Part shown: positions 29,970-40,356 of the stretch, piece by piece
How the letters are laid out: each line of letters starts with the position of its first letter
Numbering within the stretch: the first letter of the stretch is position 1
NCBI GenBank assembly: GCA_028823415.1
Contig: JAPKBL010000005.1
Span: 1 to 64,000, forward strand
Reading direction: 5' to 3'
Length of the DNA stretch: 64,000 bases
Source: Mariniblastus sp.
GTDB taxonomy: Bacteria; Planctomycetota; Planctomycetia; Pirellulales; Pirellulaceae
Notes under the pieces: model-generated
The model's input: only the letters and a program-made list of their open reading frames with translations
Database searches by the model: none
Told to the model about the DNA's origin: nothing
Position numbers and translations under genes: made by a program

Positions 29970-31151
29970 ATGTACGAGTGGACGGTTATTTTACGAGCGA
30001 TCGGTATTCTAACGGTAGTCATTTGGTGTCTCAGTTGGGTGCGGGCCTGGTGGCATTCCAGGCAGTATGGCGAAATTCCCACGGGGGTAGCAGTGGGAGA
30101 GAACCAGTCAGATGTCTTGCCCGAGTTGTCTGTTTTGGTTCCAGCCTGTAACGAGGCGACGAGTATTGAATCGACCGCAACGAGCCTGTTGAATCAAACC
30201 TACCCAAATCTGCAGTTGATTTTTATCAACGATCGTTCGACGGACCAGACGGGTGAGATCATTGACCGCCTGGCCAAACAGAATCAGCGGATCACCGCGA
30301 TTCACATTGACACCTTACCCGATGGCTGGCTGGGCAAGGTTCATGCATTGCACGTGGCGACGGAACAGGCCACCGGTGACTGGTTGTTGTATACCGACGC
30401 GGACGTTGGTTTTGAATCGAATGCGCTCACCGAAATTATGCAATTCGCTCAAGCCAATCATATCGATCATTTGGCGGGACTTCCCCGGATGAAACCGGCA
30501 GGTATTTTAATTGAAATAGCGATCGCCGCATTTTACACGAGCTCGATGTTTTTTGTTTCAGCTAAGAGGGTTGCCAATTCGGATGATCCGCTGGCGGTAG
30601 GTGTCGGTGCTCTGAACTTGGTTCGCGCGAGCGCTTTGAGACAGACGGAGGGTTTTGAATGGTTGAAAATGGAAACGATCGACGATGTCGGTTTGGGGCT
30701 AATGATGAAACGTGGCGGTGGGCGTGCGATGGTTGTCCGGGCCGGAGATCAAATTTCGTTGCAGTGGTATCAAAATCTGGCTGAGATGGCCGGTGGATTG
30801 GAGAAGAATAGTCCCGGGCTAACTAAATACAGTGTGGTCCGTGCGATGGGGTTGTTAGCAATACTTCCGGTGGCTGTATTCGGATTTCTTTGTACCTTTT
30901 ATCTTCCGTTGGCAGGGGTCGCAGCGGCTTGGGCTGCAAGTGTGTTGTTCCCATTGTTGATCATGTCGACGTTCTCTCGCCAATCTTCGTTATCACGGAT
31001 GAGTTTCTTTTTGTTTCCCGTCGGTTTAGCTCTGTTGTGGATTATTTTTTCCCGTGCATTATTTTTGTTATGGCAGAGAGGTGGCGTGCAATGGCGCGGG
31101 ACGCAATACGGGATTAGCCAATTGAGGCAGGGCCAGCGGCTCGAATTGTGA
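29970..31151 (+). CDS. Family-2 glycosyltransferase, membrane-associated (HpnB/CrtQ-like)
   Basis: LSVLVPACNEATSIESTATSLLNQTYPNLQLIFINDRSTDQTGEII; LLYTDADVGFE; C-terminal TM segments. Confidence 0.88.
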   Translation: MYEWTVILRAIGILTVVIWCLSWVRAWWHSRQYGEIPTGVAVGENQSDVLPELSVLVPACNEATSIESTATSLLNQTYPNLQLIFINDRSTDQTGEIIDRLAKQNQRITAIHIDTLPDGWLGKVHALHVATEQATGDWLLYTDADVGFESNALTEIMQFAQANHIDHLAGLPRMKPAGILIEIAIAAFYTSSMFFVSAKRVANSDDPLAVGVGALNLVRASALRQTEGFEWLKMETIDDVGLGLMMKRGGGRAMVVRAGDQISLQWYQNLAEMAGGLEKNSPGLTKYSVVRAMGLLAILPVAVFGFLCTFYLPLAGVAAAWAASVLFPLLIMSTFSRQSSLSRMSFFLFPVGLALLWIIFSRALFLLWQRGGVQWRGTQYGISQLRQGQRLEL

Positions 31152-31207
31152 GCCTGGAGGAGGCTGCCGGTCAATTTTTATTTCTCGATGAAGAGTGGGG
31201 ATTTTCT

Positions 31208-32521
31208 CTAATTGAATCCATTGATCGAGTTTGAAATCTCGATTGCCCGATCATCCGTCATTCCAGAGATGAAATCCAGGGTATGGTGAATCCACCACAC
31301 GAATGGCTGTTTCGCGTTTGCCGCCAAATAGTCCTGGCTCCAGGCGAGTGAGAGACAGCGTTGTGCGATGAACGGCACCGAGTGTAGATCTTGATGTTCC
31401 GACAACGCGTAGGTTGCTTTTCCAAGAGCTTTCAAGATCCTCCCCATGACTTGATAGGATCCTATCTCAACGCGAATTTTTTTTTCAGCCGTGAAGATCT
31501 TGGTCGTATTTGCTTTCTTGACCGATGCAAAACATTCTGAGTCTTGCGGAGAGAGTCCCGCTTTTAGATCGTCAACGCGATTCCCGGACATGATCTCGTC
31601 ATAGTTCGATACGAACACATCCCAAAACGCCTCAATCAGGCGGCCGATGACCTCCGCGCGAAGCTGCGGCAGATTTGCCTTGTCGTGGTATTCCTTTTTT
31701 TTGTCACCAAGCAGACCGAAGTAAAGCTCACGAGCCTCGCTGGGCGAGATTTCGTTAATCTCAACGGCGTCTTCAATGTCGATGACGCGGTAACAAATAT
31801 CATCCGCAGCTTCGGACAAAAACGACATTGGATGCCTGGTAAATTCGTCACCCTTAAAAAGGCCCATTTCTGCAAAAATGGTTTTTGCTATTTCCTCTTC
31901 GCTGGAAAAAAAGTTGTACTTGCCGAGATTCTTGGCCCTCGGATCTGTTGATGTCCAAGGGTACTTCACCATTGTTCCGAGAGAGCAGTAGGTAAAGTGG
32001 AGGTAGGCAAGTTCTCCGAGGTCTTTGCGAGAGGCGAGTCTAAACCCTTGGGCATTTCCTTCAAAAATCAAGACATCTGCTTTAAGTCCTTCATCGTTAA
32101 AATCCGGTGGAAAAAACTCACGGGAGTGACTCTCAAGCCATTCCCGAATCGCGTATTCCCCTGCGTGACCAAAAGGTGGATTGCCAATGTCATGAGCCAG
32201 TGAAGCGGCCATCAGCGAAAAAGCGATATCATACTCATTGATCGAATTTGGAAGTTCTCCTTTTTCCTCTAGCAACTGGCCGAGTCGTCTTCCAAACGAC
32301 CGGGCAACCGAAGCGACTTCGAGTGAATGGGTCAGTCGATTGTGAATGTGAGCATTCTCTTCCATCGGGTGGACTTGGGTCTTTTTTCCAAGCCGCCGAA
32401 ACGAAGACGAGTAGATTGCGCGATCATAGTCCGTTTCAAACGAACTTCGGGATTTGACCGCATCCTTTGACGGGGTTGCATGGCGCGAGGTGCAGAGTAA
32501 TTTTTGCCAGTCAAGTTTCAT
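31208..32521 (-). CDS. dgt: Deoxyguanosinetriphosphate triphosphohydrolase (dGTPase, HD superfamily)
   Basis: Likely start MKLDWQKLLC at 32521; YSSSFRRLGKKTQVHPMEENAHIHNRLTHSLEVASVARSFGRRLG; SLAHDIGNPPFGHAGE. Confidence 0.94.
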   Translation of the reverse strand: MKLDWQKLLCTSRHATPSKDAVKSRSSFETDYDRAIYSSSFRRLGKKTQVHPMEENAHIHNRLTHSLEVASVARSFGRRLGQLLEEKGELPNSINEYDIAFSLMAASLAHDIGNPPFGHAGEYAIREWLESHSREFFPPDFNDEGLKADVLIFEGNAQGFRLASRKDLGELAYLHFTYCSLGTMVKYPWTSTDPRAKNLGKYNFFSSEEEIAKTIFAEMGLFKGDEFTRHPMSFLSEAADDICYRVIDIEDAVEINEISPSEARELYFGLLGDKKKEYHDKANLPQLRAEVIGRLIEAFWDVFVSNYDEIMSGNRVDDLKAGLSPQDSECFASVKKANTTKIFTAEKKIRVEIGSYQVMGRILKALGKATYALSEHQDLHSVPFIAQRCLSLAWSQDYLAANAKQPFVWWIHHTLDFISGMTDDRAIEISNSINGFN

Positions 32522-32657
32522 GTTGCGTTCTGCATTTGCTGCGCCGGCGATTATGTTGCGAGCTGGCATCTGCACCTTGCGGTCCTATCGAGTTGTCGCG
32601 GTGGTTGTTTTCTATTGACGACCGATAACGATCTAGCCCGGATTCACTTGAGGCGAA

Positions 32658-32686
32658 TCTTTCGGTCGGCGCGGCCGACCGAAAGA
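32658..32686. terminator. Strong perfect hairpin downstream of sulfatase 32773-34665 (minus strand)
   Basis: TCTTTCGGTCGGC-GCG-GCCGACCGAAAGA: 13-bp perfect arms, 3-nt loop. Confidence 0.6.
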
Positions 32687-32772
32687 CGCCAACCATCCGA
32701 ACAACGAGCAAGTCATGGGAAGTTCTTAATGACGTCTTCAGTGGAGCGCGCGTCTTTTGTTTTATTAATCCA

Positions 32773-34665
32773 CTATTTGTCTTGGACGTAAACTTTCACC
32801 GTATCGGTGAACGCGGGAAGTTGGATATTTTTGCCGATGTCACGCGCCTTTACCGAAAACGTCACCCCGTATTCTGTGAACTTTCCGGGGACGGGGCCGG
32901 GATTGTCATGCGTGCCCATTTGTTTGGAGGACGTAATTTTGCAGAATCCTTTGGGAAGTTTCTTGGTCAGGATCGGTTGCGGGACGTCGGGGTAACGTGC
33001 GTCAGAGTGTTGGTTGTTGATCCAATTTTTCAAACCTTCCTTGGTGGTGTTGTTGTTGAACTGATAGACCACGCTTGTGACAGGAAAGGTCTCGTCTTGG
33101 TTGTCGATTTTCATTACCAGAACCGACTGTTGTTTTTCAAAGGTGTAGAAGACGAGGGTGTTCCGATAGCCAAGCATCGAATATGAAATTTCGACTTTCT
33201 TGGGTTTTATTTGATCTTTGATCTCCTGTTGATTCGCTGAAGCCCAGCCATGGCCTGTCGATAACTTTGGAGCGGTCGTTTTGATCTCTGGGATTTCACC
33301 GAGCGGCGCCAGTGTTGTAGCCCAAGCCGCATGTTTGGTGGCCATTTGTTTCACGATTTTCGGATGTTTTGCAGCGACGTCCTGTTCTTCCCTTGGATCT
33401 GATTTGAGATCAAATAATTGCCACGGATCCTTGTCGTATTTCTTGTAGAGTCGCCAATCTTTCCAGCGAACGGCGATTAAATGACGACGAACCGCGTCGC
33501 CCGGTTCGTTGTTGAGCCAGTGTAGATACTCATGTGCATCGCTGGTTTGTTCACCTTGGAGGTATGGAAACAGATCCACTCCATCACAGTGTTGGGGGAT
33601 GGGCTGGCCAACCAGCGAGGCGATCGTGGAGTAGAAATCAAAGTTGGCGATTAAGCCGTCATGCTGTTTTCCTTGGGGGAGCGTTCCGGGCATGGAAAAG
33701 ATTGTGGGCACGCGCACCCAGCCTTCTTTTTGCGTTCCGTTTCCTTTCCCACCTGTATAGGGAGCGGAGGATCCGCCTTCGCTACCATTGGCGCCATTGT
33801 CGCTGGTAAAGATCACCAGTGTATTCTCACGCAAGCCCTGTTGGTTTAGGGCATTGATTAGCTTGCCAACTTGATCATCGACCGCGACGATCGCGCCAGC
33901 GAGTTTACGGCGGTTACCCTTGGCGGTGGTCCGTGCCATCAGACGTTCAGGGGCTTCGACACTTGGCGAGTGGACTGCTTCAGGCGACCAGTAGAGAAAA
34001 AAGGGCTCTTCTTTGTGCCGTTTCACAAAATCGGTCATCGAGTCGCCATCGTAATCGGTCAACCACATGGTCTCGCCAGCTTCATTGACACAAAAGTACT
34101 TTGACCCACTCTTTTTTGCAGCGATTTGTTGCATCGCTTTCGGCAGCTTGGCAATCTCTTGTTTGGTGTATTTTTTCTTTGGCGGGGTTTTTGCGATTTC
34201 GGTGAATCCCACTTGGAGGGGGCGTTGTAACTTGGTTCCGATATCCCATTTGCCGATCTGCCCGGTGACGTAGCCGTTATCGGAAAGGAACTTTGCGAGC
34301 GTGGGTCGGTCCTCTGGAATGGGCAGTCCGCGCGACATGCCATACTTACCGAATCGTTGCCCATATTGGCCCATGATCATGCTGCATCGACTTGGACAGC
34401 ACGGAGGGTTGGTGATGTAAGACGCCGTGCACTGAACGCCTTCGGCGGCCAGACGATCGATATGAGGTGTCGGGATATCCTCACATCCAAAACAACCAAT
34501 GTCCCCGAATCCCAAATCGTCAATGTAAATTAAGATGACATTGGGGGCGTCCTGATTTGGTCGGGCTTGAGCTGGAACATCGGGCCGCTCAGCAGCATTG
34601 CCCTGTCTTGCAAAGACGCAAAGAACGAAAAGAACGAAAAAGATAATTAGCGTGATTTGTTTCAT
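32773..34665 (-). CDS. Sulfatase with additional C-terminal domain
   Basis: Likely start MKQITLIIFFVLF at 34665; APNVILIYIDDLGFGDIGCFGCEDIPTPHIDRLA; P-CCPSR-CSMIMG; FTSDNGANG; ~150-aa C-terminal extension. Confidence 0.93.
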   Translation of the reverse strand: MKQITLIIFFVLFVLCVFARQGNAAERPDVPAQARPNQDAPNVILIYIDDLGFGDIGCFGCEDIPTPHIDRLAAEGVQCTASYITNPPCCPSRCSMIMGQYGQRFGKYGMSRGLPIPEDRPTLAKFLSDNGYVTGQIGKWDIGTKLQRPLQVGFTEIAKTPPKKKYTKQEIAKLPKAMQQIAAKKSGSKYFCVNEAGETMWLTDYDGDSMTDFVKRHKEEPFFLYWSPEAVHSPSVEAPERLMARTTAKGNRRKLAGAIVAVDDQVGKLINALNQQGLRENTLVIFTSDNGANGSEGGSSAPYTGGKGNGTQKEGWVRVPTIFSMPGTLPQGKQHDGLIANFDFYSTIASLVGQPIPQHCDGVDLFPYLQGEQTSDAHEYLHWLNNEPGDAVRRHLIAVRWKDWRLYKKYDKDPWQLFDLKSDPREEQDVAAKHPKIVKQMATKHAAWATTLAPLGEIPEIKTTAPKLSTGHGWASANQQEIKDQIKPKKVEISYSMLGYRNTLVFYTFEKQQSVLVMKIDNQDETFPVTSVVYQFNNNTTKEGLKNWINNQHSDARYPDVPQPILTKKLPKGFCKITSSKQMGTHDNPGPVPGKFTEYGVTFSVKARDIGKNIQLPAFTDTVKVYVQDK

Positions 34666-34708
34666 TGGGTTCCCTGATCGTAAATGTTTGCCGCTTCGCG
34701 TGGTGATT

Positions 34709-36178
34709 TTAATTTCCACTGGGATCTTTGCCGTCCACCCACGGTCCAGCGAGTTTCATATGGGTGGGGTCCTCGAGCACGCTACCGGTGTCGCCGGCAT
34801 TCCAACCGGCAATATGATTAGGCTTGCCTCGCTCGGTGGATTTTTTTTCCCACCGCGTCGCCCAGGTTGAATCGGCTTCTTTGACCGAGTGTGTCTGGTC
34901 ATCGAAGAAATAGGCTTTCCCTGTGCGATAGCTTTTCGCGCCGAGAAGCACGGTTGTGATGGCCGCTGCTCCCAACAGCGGATCATTGTTACACATCGCC
35001 GGATCTTCGGCCACCATCGCGTCGATCCAGTTCTTGAAATGCGTATAGGTTGAGTCTACCTTTTGGGTTGCAATGCGTTCCTGTTTCAATTTGCTATTCC
35101 GGGTGACTTGAGGTCGTTCCGGGATGTAATCAAACCCATCAAAACTCTCGCCTGTTCCAAACACAAAAGACCCGTGATGCCCTCGGATGGTTTGTTGAAT
35201 GGGTGTGTTGGCACAAGCCATCGTCGCGGTCACCAGTCCCTGAACCCCTTCATTGAAATCGGCAACAACCGTTGCCACGTCAGGAACGGTTCGTCCGTCG
35301 TACTCGAGGAAAATGCCTCCCGCGCCCACGACTCGTCCCGGGAATCGAAGCCCAGTGGCCTTAAACATTGACGTGGTGCGATGCACAAACAAGTCGGTGA
35401 ACATTCCTGAACCGTATTCCCAGAAACGACGCCACTGTCCGAATTTTTCGCGATCAAAAGTCTCGTACTTTGCCAGTCCTTCTTCAACGCCGAGCCATCG
35501 TTTCCAGTCGATGTTGTCCGGCGTCATTTCTTTTTCAAGCTTTTGGCTTCGCCATTGTCCTTGTGCTGAATTCCGGAAAAACTCGGTCTGGTACTGGAGC
35601 ACTTTGCCGAGTTTCCCGGCCTGCAACATTTCGTTGACTTGTCCCCACAATGGCAAGCTCGTCGATTGGACACCAACTTGCATGACCTTGCCCGATTTTT
35701 GCCACGTCTTCATCACGTCGATGGCTTCTTCGACGGTCTTGGTCATTGGTTTTTCGCAATAAACGTTCAGCCCTTTTTCGAGTGAATCAATGGCTTGTTT
35801 AGCATGCCAATGGTCTGGCGTGCCGATGCAGACTGCGTCCAGGTTCGATTTCTCAATCATTTCCAGATAGTCAACGAACTGCCCCGGTGCCTGTCCCGTT
35901 TCCTGCTCGATGTACTTGGCTGCTCTTTCGCGGTGCTTATTGTAGACATCACAGACTGCGACTAGTTCAATCGGCTGGCCTTCCCCTTGAAGTTTGCACA
36001 ATGTTTTTACATGAGCTCTGAATCCCCGTCCGCCGGGGCCAATGAAGCCGATTCGGATTTTAGCATTGGCCAACGACGAAGACTCTGCCGAAGCTACCGA
36101 GGTAAAGGCCGCCATGGAGGCGACCGCGGTCGCGGATTGTTTGATAAAGTCACGTCGGTTCTTATTTGATTCTGACAT
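34709..36178 (-). CDS. Gfo/Idh/MocA-family oxidoreductase with Tat signal
   Basis: Likely start MSESNKNRRDFIKQSATAVASMAAF; IRIGFIGPGGRGFRAHVKTL; DAVCIGTPDHWHAKQAIDSLEKGLNVYCEKPMTKTVEEA. Confidence 0.93.
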   Translation of the reverse strand: MSESNKNRRDFIKQSATAVASMAAFTSVASAESSSLANAKIRIGFIGPGGRGFRAHVKTLCKLQGEGQPIELVAVCDVYNKHRERAAKYIEQETGQAPGQFVDYLEMIEKSNLDAVCIGTPDHWHAKQAIDSLEKGLNVYCEKPMTKTVEEAIDVMKTWQKSGKVMQVGVQSTSLPLWGQVNEMLQAGKLGKVLQYQTEFFRNSAQGQWRSQKLEKEMTPDNIDWKRWLGVEEGLAKYETFDREKFGQWRRFWEYGSGMFTDLFVHRTTSMFKATGLRFPGRVVGAGGIFLEYDGRTVPDVATVVADFNEGVQGLVTATMACANTPIQQTIRGHHGSFVFGTGESFDGFDYIPERPQVTRNSKLKQERIATQKVDSTYTHFKNWIDAMVAEDPAMCNNDPLLGAAAITTVLLGAKSYRTGKAYFFDDQTHSVKEADSTWATRWEKKSTERGKPNHIAGWNAGDTGSVLEDPTHMKLAGPWVDGKDPSGN

Positions 36179-36284
36179 CAGTTTTCTTTTTGGCAAGTAT
36201 GAGATAGTGATCGTGGTAGAAAATTGGGGATGGATTTGCAATCAAGTCGAGCAAATCGATGAAGTTGCGGGAGATGCCAAAAGG

Positions 36285-37310
36285 TTATTTTGGCATTGCC
36301 GCATTCGACTCGCCAGGCGCTGGCGGGGAACTTATTTTTAAATTGCGGTACCAGACTTCGGCACCGTGATCGGTAAGCATGATTCGGCCTTTTGCGTTGC
36401 GACCAAAATCAGGCACATCGTTAAATTTACTTTCAGCGACTCGTTTTTTCCATTCAGCGTTTCCAATGGTTGCCGAGGCAATTGGTTGTCCGTTTAGCCA
36501 ATGGTCAATTCGGTTGCCTCGAGCAACGATCCGGCTCGTATTGAACTGGCCAGCGGGATTGATTTTTCGATTGGGATGAGGTTCGAAAAGAGCGTAGATA
36601 GAACCTGTGTCTTTCTTACTTGGAGGTTGGCCCGTCTTTCCGGAATCAAAAATTTGATATTCGTAGCCCAGCATTTTGCGACCATATTTTCGGACGCGAT
36701 ACTTGATGCCACTATTGCCGCCTTTGGCAATTTTCCATTCAAATGAGAGGTCGAAATCACCGTATTGCTCGCGCGTGACGATGTTGCCAATTCGCTTTTT
36801 CCCTCGCTTGCGATGAATGGTTCCATTGTTCACCTCCCAACCGGAAGGGACAGGTTTGCCATTTTCAAGGCTCCAGTTGTCGAGCGATTTTCCGTCAAAA
36901 ATTTCAGACAACCGTTGAGCTGGTTCCTGTTGAATTTCTGTGATCAGGTTGGGGGCTTCAAGTTGGTTGTCGTGGTCATGGATTGTTGGGATTCCGGTGG
37001 TCAACAGTGTGTTGGCCATGCCTAGTCGCGCATCATCAATTCCAGTGGGTAATCTGGATCGAGAGGGCGTGCCGGTGCCGGATGCTGAATGAGCGTCCGT
37101 GAAACGGAATCCTACTTTGGCAGGCGCATTCACGTGAGGCTTCTTGATTTTGGACTGCGGATTAAAAGCCGTGCAATCGCCATAGCCAAGATCGTCGGCG
37201 AGAATTAAGACGATGTTGGGTTGATCAGCCAGGCTCGCGGCTGAAATAAAGCAAAAAGTGAGGAATAGGTAACTCACATTTGCGACTTGGCGTACGATCA
37301 TAGTTGCCAT
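36285..37310 (-). CDS. DUF1080 (3-keto-disaccharide hydrolase-like) protein with degenerate, truncated N-terminal sulfatase segment
   Basis: N-term QPNIVLILADDLGYGDCTAFNPQSKIKKPHVNAPAKVGFRFTDAHSASGTGTPSRSRLPTG, then DUF1080-like IFDGKSLDNWSLENGKPVPSGWEVNNGTIHRK...GNIVTREQYGDFDLSFEWKIAKGGNSGIKYRV. Confidence 0.88.
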   Translation of the reverse strand: MATMIVRQVANVSYLFLTFCFISAASLADQPNIVLILADDLGYGDCTAFNPQSKIKKPHVNAPAKVGFRFTDAHSASGTGTPSRSRLPTGIDDARLGMANTLLTTGIPTIHDHDNQLEAPNLITEIQQEPAQRLSEIFDGKSLDNWSLENGKPVPSGWEVNNGTIHRKRGKKRIGNIVTREQYGDFDLSFEWKIAKGGNSGIKYRVRKYGRKMLGYEYQIFDSGKTGQPPSKKDTGSIYALFEPHPNRKINPAGQFNTSRIVARGNRIDHWLNGQPIASATIGNAEWKKRVAESKFNDVPDFGRNAKGRIMLTDHGAEVWYRNLKISSPPAPGESNAAMPK

Positions 37311-37396
37311 ATTGTAAATCTTGCTGACTCGTCAAGGCAACTGAAATATAGAGTCTTTGTTGAATTGCGTACTTAAATTAAATGCAAGTTGATATT

Positions 37397-37684
37397 TTAG
37401 TTTTCAAAACTGTCAGGAATGCCATTCTCATCTTTATCTTCTAGCAGGGCTTGAATCTCCTGTGGCATTTCCTCGATGGAATTATACGTTTTGCCGTTAT
37501 ATTCGTAATTCGTTTTGGTCACGGTATTCTTAAGCTCAGGTGATCCTGAACGCAAACGCTCGAATGCGGTTCGAGCTTCTTCTGGCATGTCATCTAAACT
37601 GGCATACTTTTTTCCATTAAACACGTAAGATTCGGAAGTGGAATAAGAACGGAAGAATTTGGTGATTGCATTTCTAATTCCCAT
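37397..37684 (-). CDS. Small hypothetical protein with internal two-copy motif
   Basis: YVFNGKKYASLDDMPEEARTAFE and YEYNGKTYNSIEEMPQEIQALLE in a 95-aa protein. Confidence 0.7.
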   Translation of the reverse strand: MGIRNAITKFFRSYSTSESYVFNGKKYASLDDMPEEARTAFERLRSGSPELKNTVTKTNYEYNGKTYNSIEEMPQEIQALLEDKDENGIPDSFEN

Positions 37685-37979
37685 AGTGTTTTTCTGTTCT
37701 GCAAAAATAAAGTTGATTCGAGGAAACGCATTTAGAGAAGTGCATCTAAGATATCACACAGCTTAAACTTGCCAATGAAAAAATATGAATCTCAGTTGTG
37801 GTGCATTGTCCATGCGATTGGATGTAGAACAAGAAAGATGATGGTTTTGAACGTCACCGAGGATGTTTAGCGGCCATCTTGAGCCTGTTGAGATTGTCCG
37901 AGGGGGTAGGGCAGGCGGTCGCGGCGGTTCAATTACAAACGAGCTGGTTTAGCTAATTCATGATTTGTGGCAACTTGTT

Positions 37980-39962
37980 TTATTTGCGAAACTTACTTTG
38001 GGGAACCAGAAATCCTGCTCGGATGCTGACATTGCTAATGCTGCCGGGTTGCCCGTCGGGAAAGGAAATGTAGATGACATTGCGTGCTTTCAGGTCGGTT
38101 GGATCAAGGCGGATGATTTTGCAAGATTTGTATGCCTTGTCCGTCAGTCGGTTAGCGCATTTCTCTAATGGCACCTCGTACGGTTTTCCGTTGACGGTCA
38201 TGGAGATTTCTTTATCGAACTCGGGTGCGCGATTCACACCGATGCGTAAATTGGCATATTCAAGTTGATCTGCTTCTGGAATTTCAACCGTGAAAGCCCG
38301 CTTCCTTCCTTGGTCGAGATTTACGTCAAGGCGATTGCCATAACAGGGGATTTCGTTGATTCTTTGACGCGGTTCAATTGCTTTTGCGTAGGTTGATTTA
38401 ATGAGGACTGTCTCCCGCCCTTTAAATCGAAAGTCGTAGGATGCGTTTTTATGGAGGTTGTTGTTTGCTGTTTTGCTTCCGACGGGGCGTTTCGCTTCAG
38501 CTAGGTAGGGAGTGAAGTCAGCGTTGCGCCCAAGACGACGGACTTGCATTTCAATTGGGCGTGGCAGATTGATTGAAACAAATTTATTAGCGTTTGAGAG
38601 ATTGTTGAGAACGACAAAAACAGTATCGCCATCGACAAACGCTCGCGTTTGAATGTCGGGATCAGGGCATGAGGAAGTGATTCGGTTTCCACGTAAATCC
38701 CGGAACAGGCGATAGAACAAAATCTTTTTGCTGGGCAGCCAATCGGTTTTATCTGTGAAGTTTCGCGGAGTGTAAAGTGTGGCGTAGTACTTTGGGTCCC
38801 AGTTCATGCTCTCCAGCAGAATAAACGGAACTGCCTTCAATACCGTGTGCGGATGATCCATGAACACTAGCGTGTTTGCGATTGCGCTACTAACCATGTT
38901 GAAGTCGTCGATCGACCGTTTTTTCATTTCCCATTCGAATCCGGTTTCTTTAAATTGAGCATCAACGGCAAGTTGTTGAACTAATTCATTGCCACCGTAA
39001 CCACCGTGTTCGCTGACGACGATGTCAACCTCTTTTCCATAACTGTTAACGGTGTAGTTTTGGATTTGATCTAATAGTGATTCCAGTGGCAGGCCACTTT
39101 GAATCACTCCGCCAAAGTTACCATCTTTTTCACGGAGGAAGTCGTAAACATGGAATGAGTAAAAGTCCAATTTGCATTGGGTGTTGTCAATGAAGGGCTT
39201 GAGGTTCTTCTCCCAGATTGGAACGGCCAGGCAGGGGCCTCCCACCAGTACGCCGGGAACTTCCCGGTGGACCGTTTTCATCGTTGCCAGATGCCAGTTG
39301 GCTAAATGTTTACTTTGCAAATATGACCAGTGCGGTTCGTTGATTGGTTCATAGTATTTCGGTCGGTCGAAGTCGGTGAATCGATGGTGAAGCGCGAGTG
39401 CTGATAGTTCAGCCGCAGCTTCCATGTTTTTTGGAAGTCGCTGAGCGTGTTTGTCTTTTCGGGCAGATTCCGTTTGGTAGATGCCCATGAATTCGGGGAA
39501 TGCGTTTCGAAAGCCATGCGCTGCAATGTCCAGACGATTGTTCATGTCGTCTTTAAAATCGGCGCGAGATGGATTCGATGTCACTTTTTTGATTAGAAAT
39601 TCTTTGTCGACAAATCCACGGCGGCTCGGATCTTCGCGGATGGCCTTTTGATACTCGTCCAGCCCGTTGACCACTTGCAGCGTTCGCCCGAACGTGATTC
39701 CGTTGTTTTCGATTAGCCATTGGTAGCGAGCAGGTTTAATGCAGCGTTTTTTAAATTCGGAGCCCGGATCACAAATGCCGAAGTAGGCCTCGCGGTTAAG
39801 TTCGGTCGTTCCTTGAATACTTCGAATTGAAAAAGGATCAATCGAAATATCGACTTTGGGTTGAGTGCGAATGGGTTGGTTGGGTGGATTCTGGCCATTT
39901 GCCGAATGTTCCAGTAAACAACTCGCTAAAGCGATTGTAAAAATCAATTTAAGGTTATTCAT
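37980..39962 (-). CDS. Secreted glycoside hydrolase, beta-agarase/porphyranase-like (GH86-like)
   Basis: Likely start MNNLKLIFTIALASCLLEHSANGQ; clan GH-A-like acid/base region YYEPINEPHWSYLQ and nucleophile-like VVSEHGGYGGNE; C-terminal beta-sandwich-like domains. Family call from recall only. Confidence 0.62.
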   Translation of the reverse strand: MNNLKLIFTIALASCLLEHSANGQNPPNQPIRTQPKVDISIDPFSIRSIQGTTELNREAYFGICDPGSEFKKRCIKPARYQWLIENNGITFGRTLQVVNGLDEYQKAIREDPSRRGFVDKEFLIKKVTSNPSRADFKDDMNNRLDIAAHGFRNAFPEFMGIYQTESARKDKHAQRLPKNMEAAAELSALALHHRFTDFDRPKYYEPINEPHWSYLQSKHLANWHLATMKTVHREVPGVLVGGPCLAVPIWEKNLKPFIDNTQCKLDFYSFHVYDFLREKDGNFGGVIQSGLPLESLLDQIQNYTVNSYGKEVDIVVSEHGGYGGNELVQQLAVDAQFKETGFEWEMKKRSIDDFNMVSSAIANTLVFMDHPHTVLKAVPFILLESMNWDPKYYATLYTPRNFTDKTDWLPSKKILFYRLFRDLRGNRITSSCPDPDIQTRAFVDGDTVFVVLNNLSNANKFVSINLPRPIEMQVRRLGRNADFTPYLAEAKRPVGSKTANNNLHKNASYDFRFKGRETVLIKSTYAKAIEPRQRINEIPCYGNRLDVNLDQGRKRAFTVEIPEADQLEYANLRIGVNRAPEFDKEISMTVNGKPYEVPLEKCANRLTDKAYKSCKIIRLDPTDLKARNVIYISFPDGQPGSISNVSIRAGFLVPQSKFRK

Positions 39963-40356
39963 TGTTGGTGGCGGTAAGTTGCATCGGGTTAAAAAACAAA
40001 TCAAATGATAGCGAATGCTAATTTAGCGAATAAATAGGCTGGGGTGAACTAACGGAGTATCCATTTGAGCCTGCGACTTAGGATTAGGTTTGAGAAATTT
40101 CTACGCCCATTTTATATGAACCGAATGACGTGCTTTCTGAATGGTTTCTGTTCAAATAGCTTTAAGTTAGTAACTTTGATTGAGAGGGAATTTTGAATCA
40201 AATTTCTTTATTACAACAATCATTGACACAAATTATTGCAAGTTTTCATTTATAAAATTGTCCACGAAATCACCGCTTTCTGGTTTTATTGCAGAGGTGT
40301 ACGCACTGTCCTGCTTCGGACGATGTGATTTGTTGAAAAAAGAAACAGGAAAAGTG

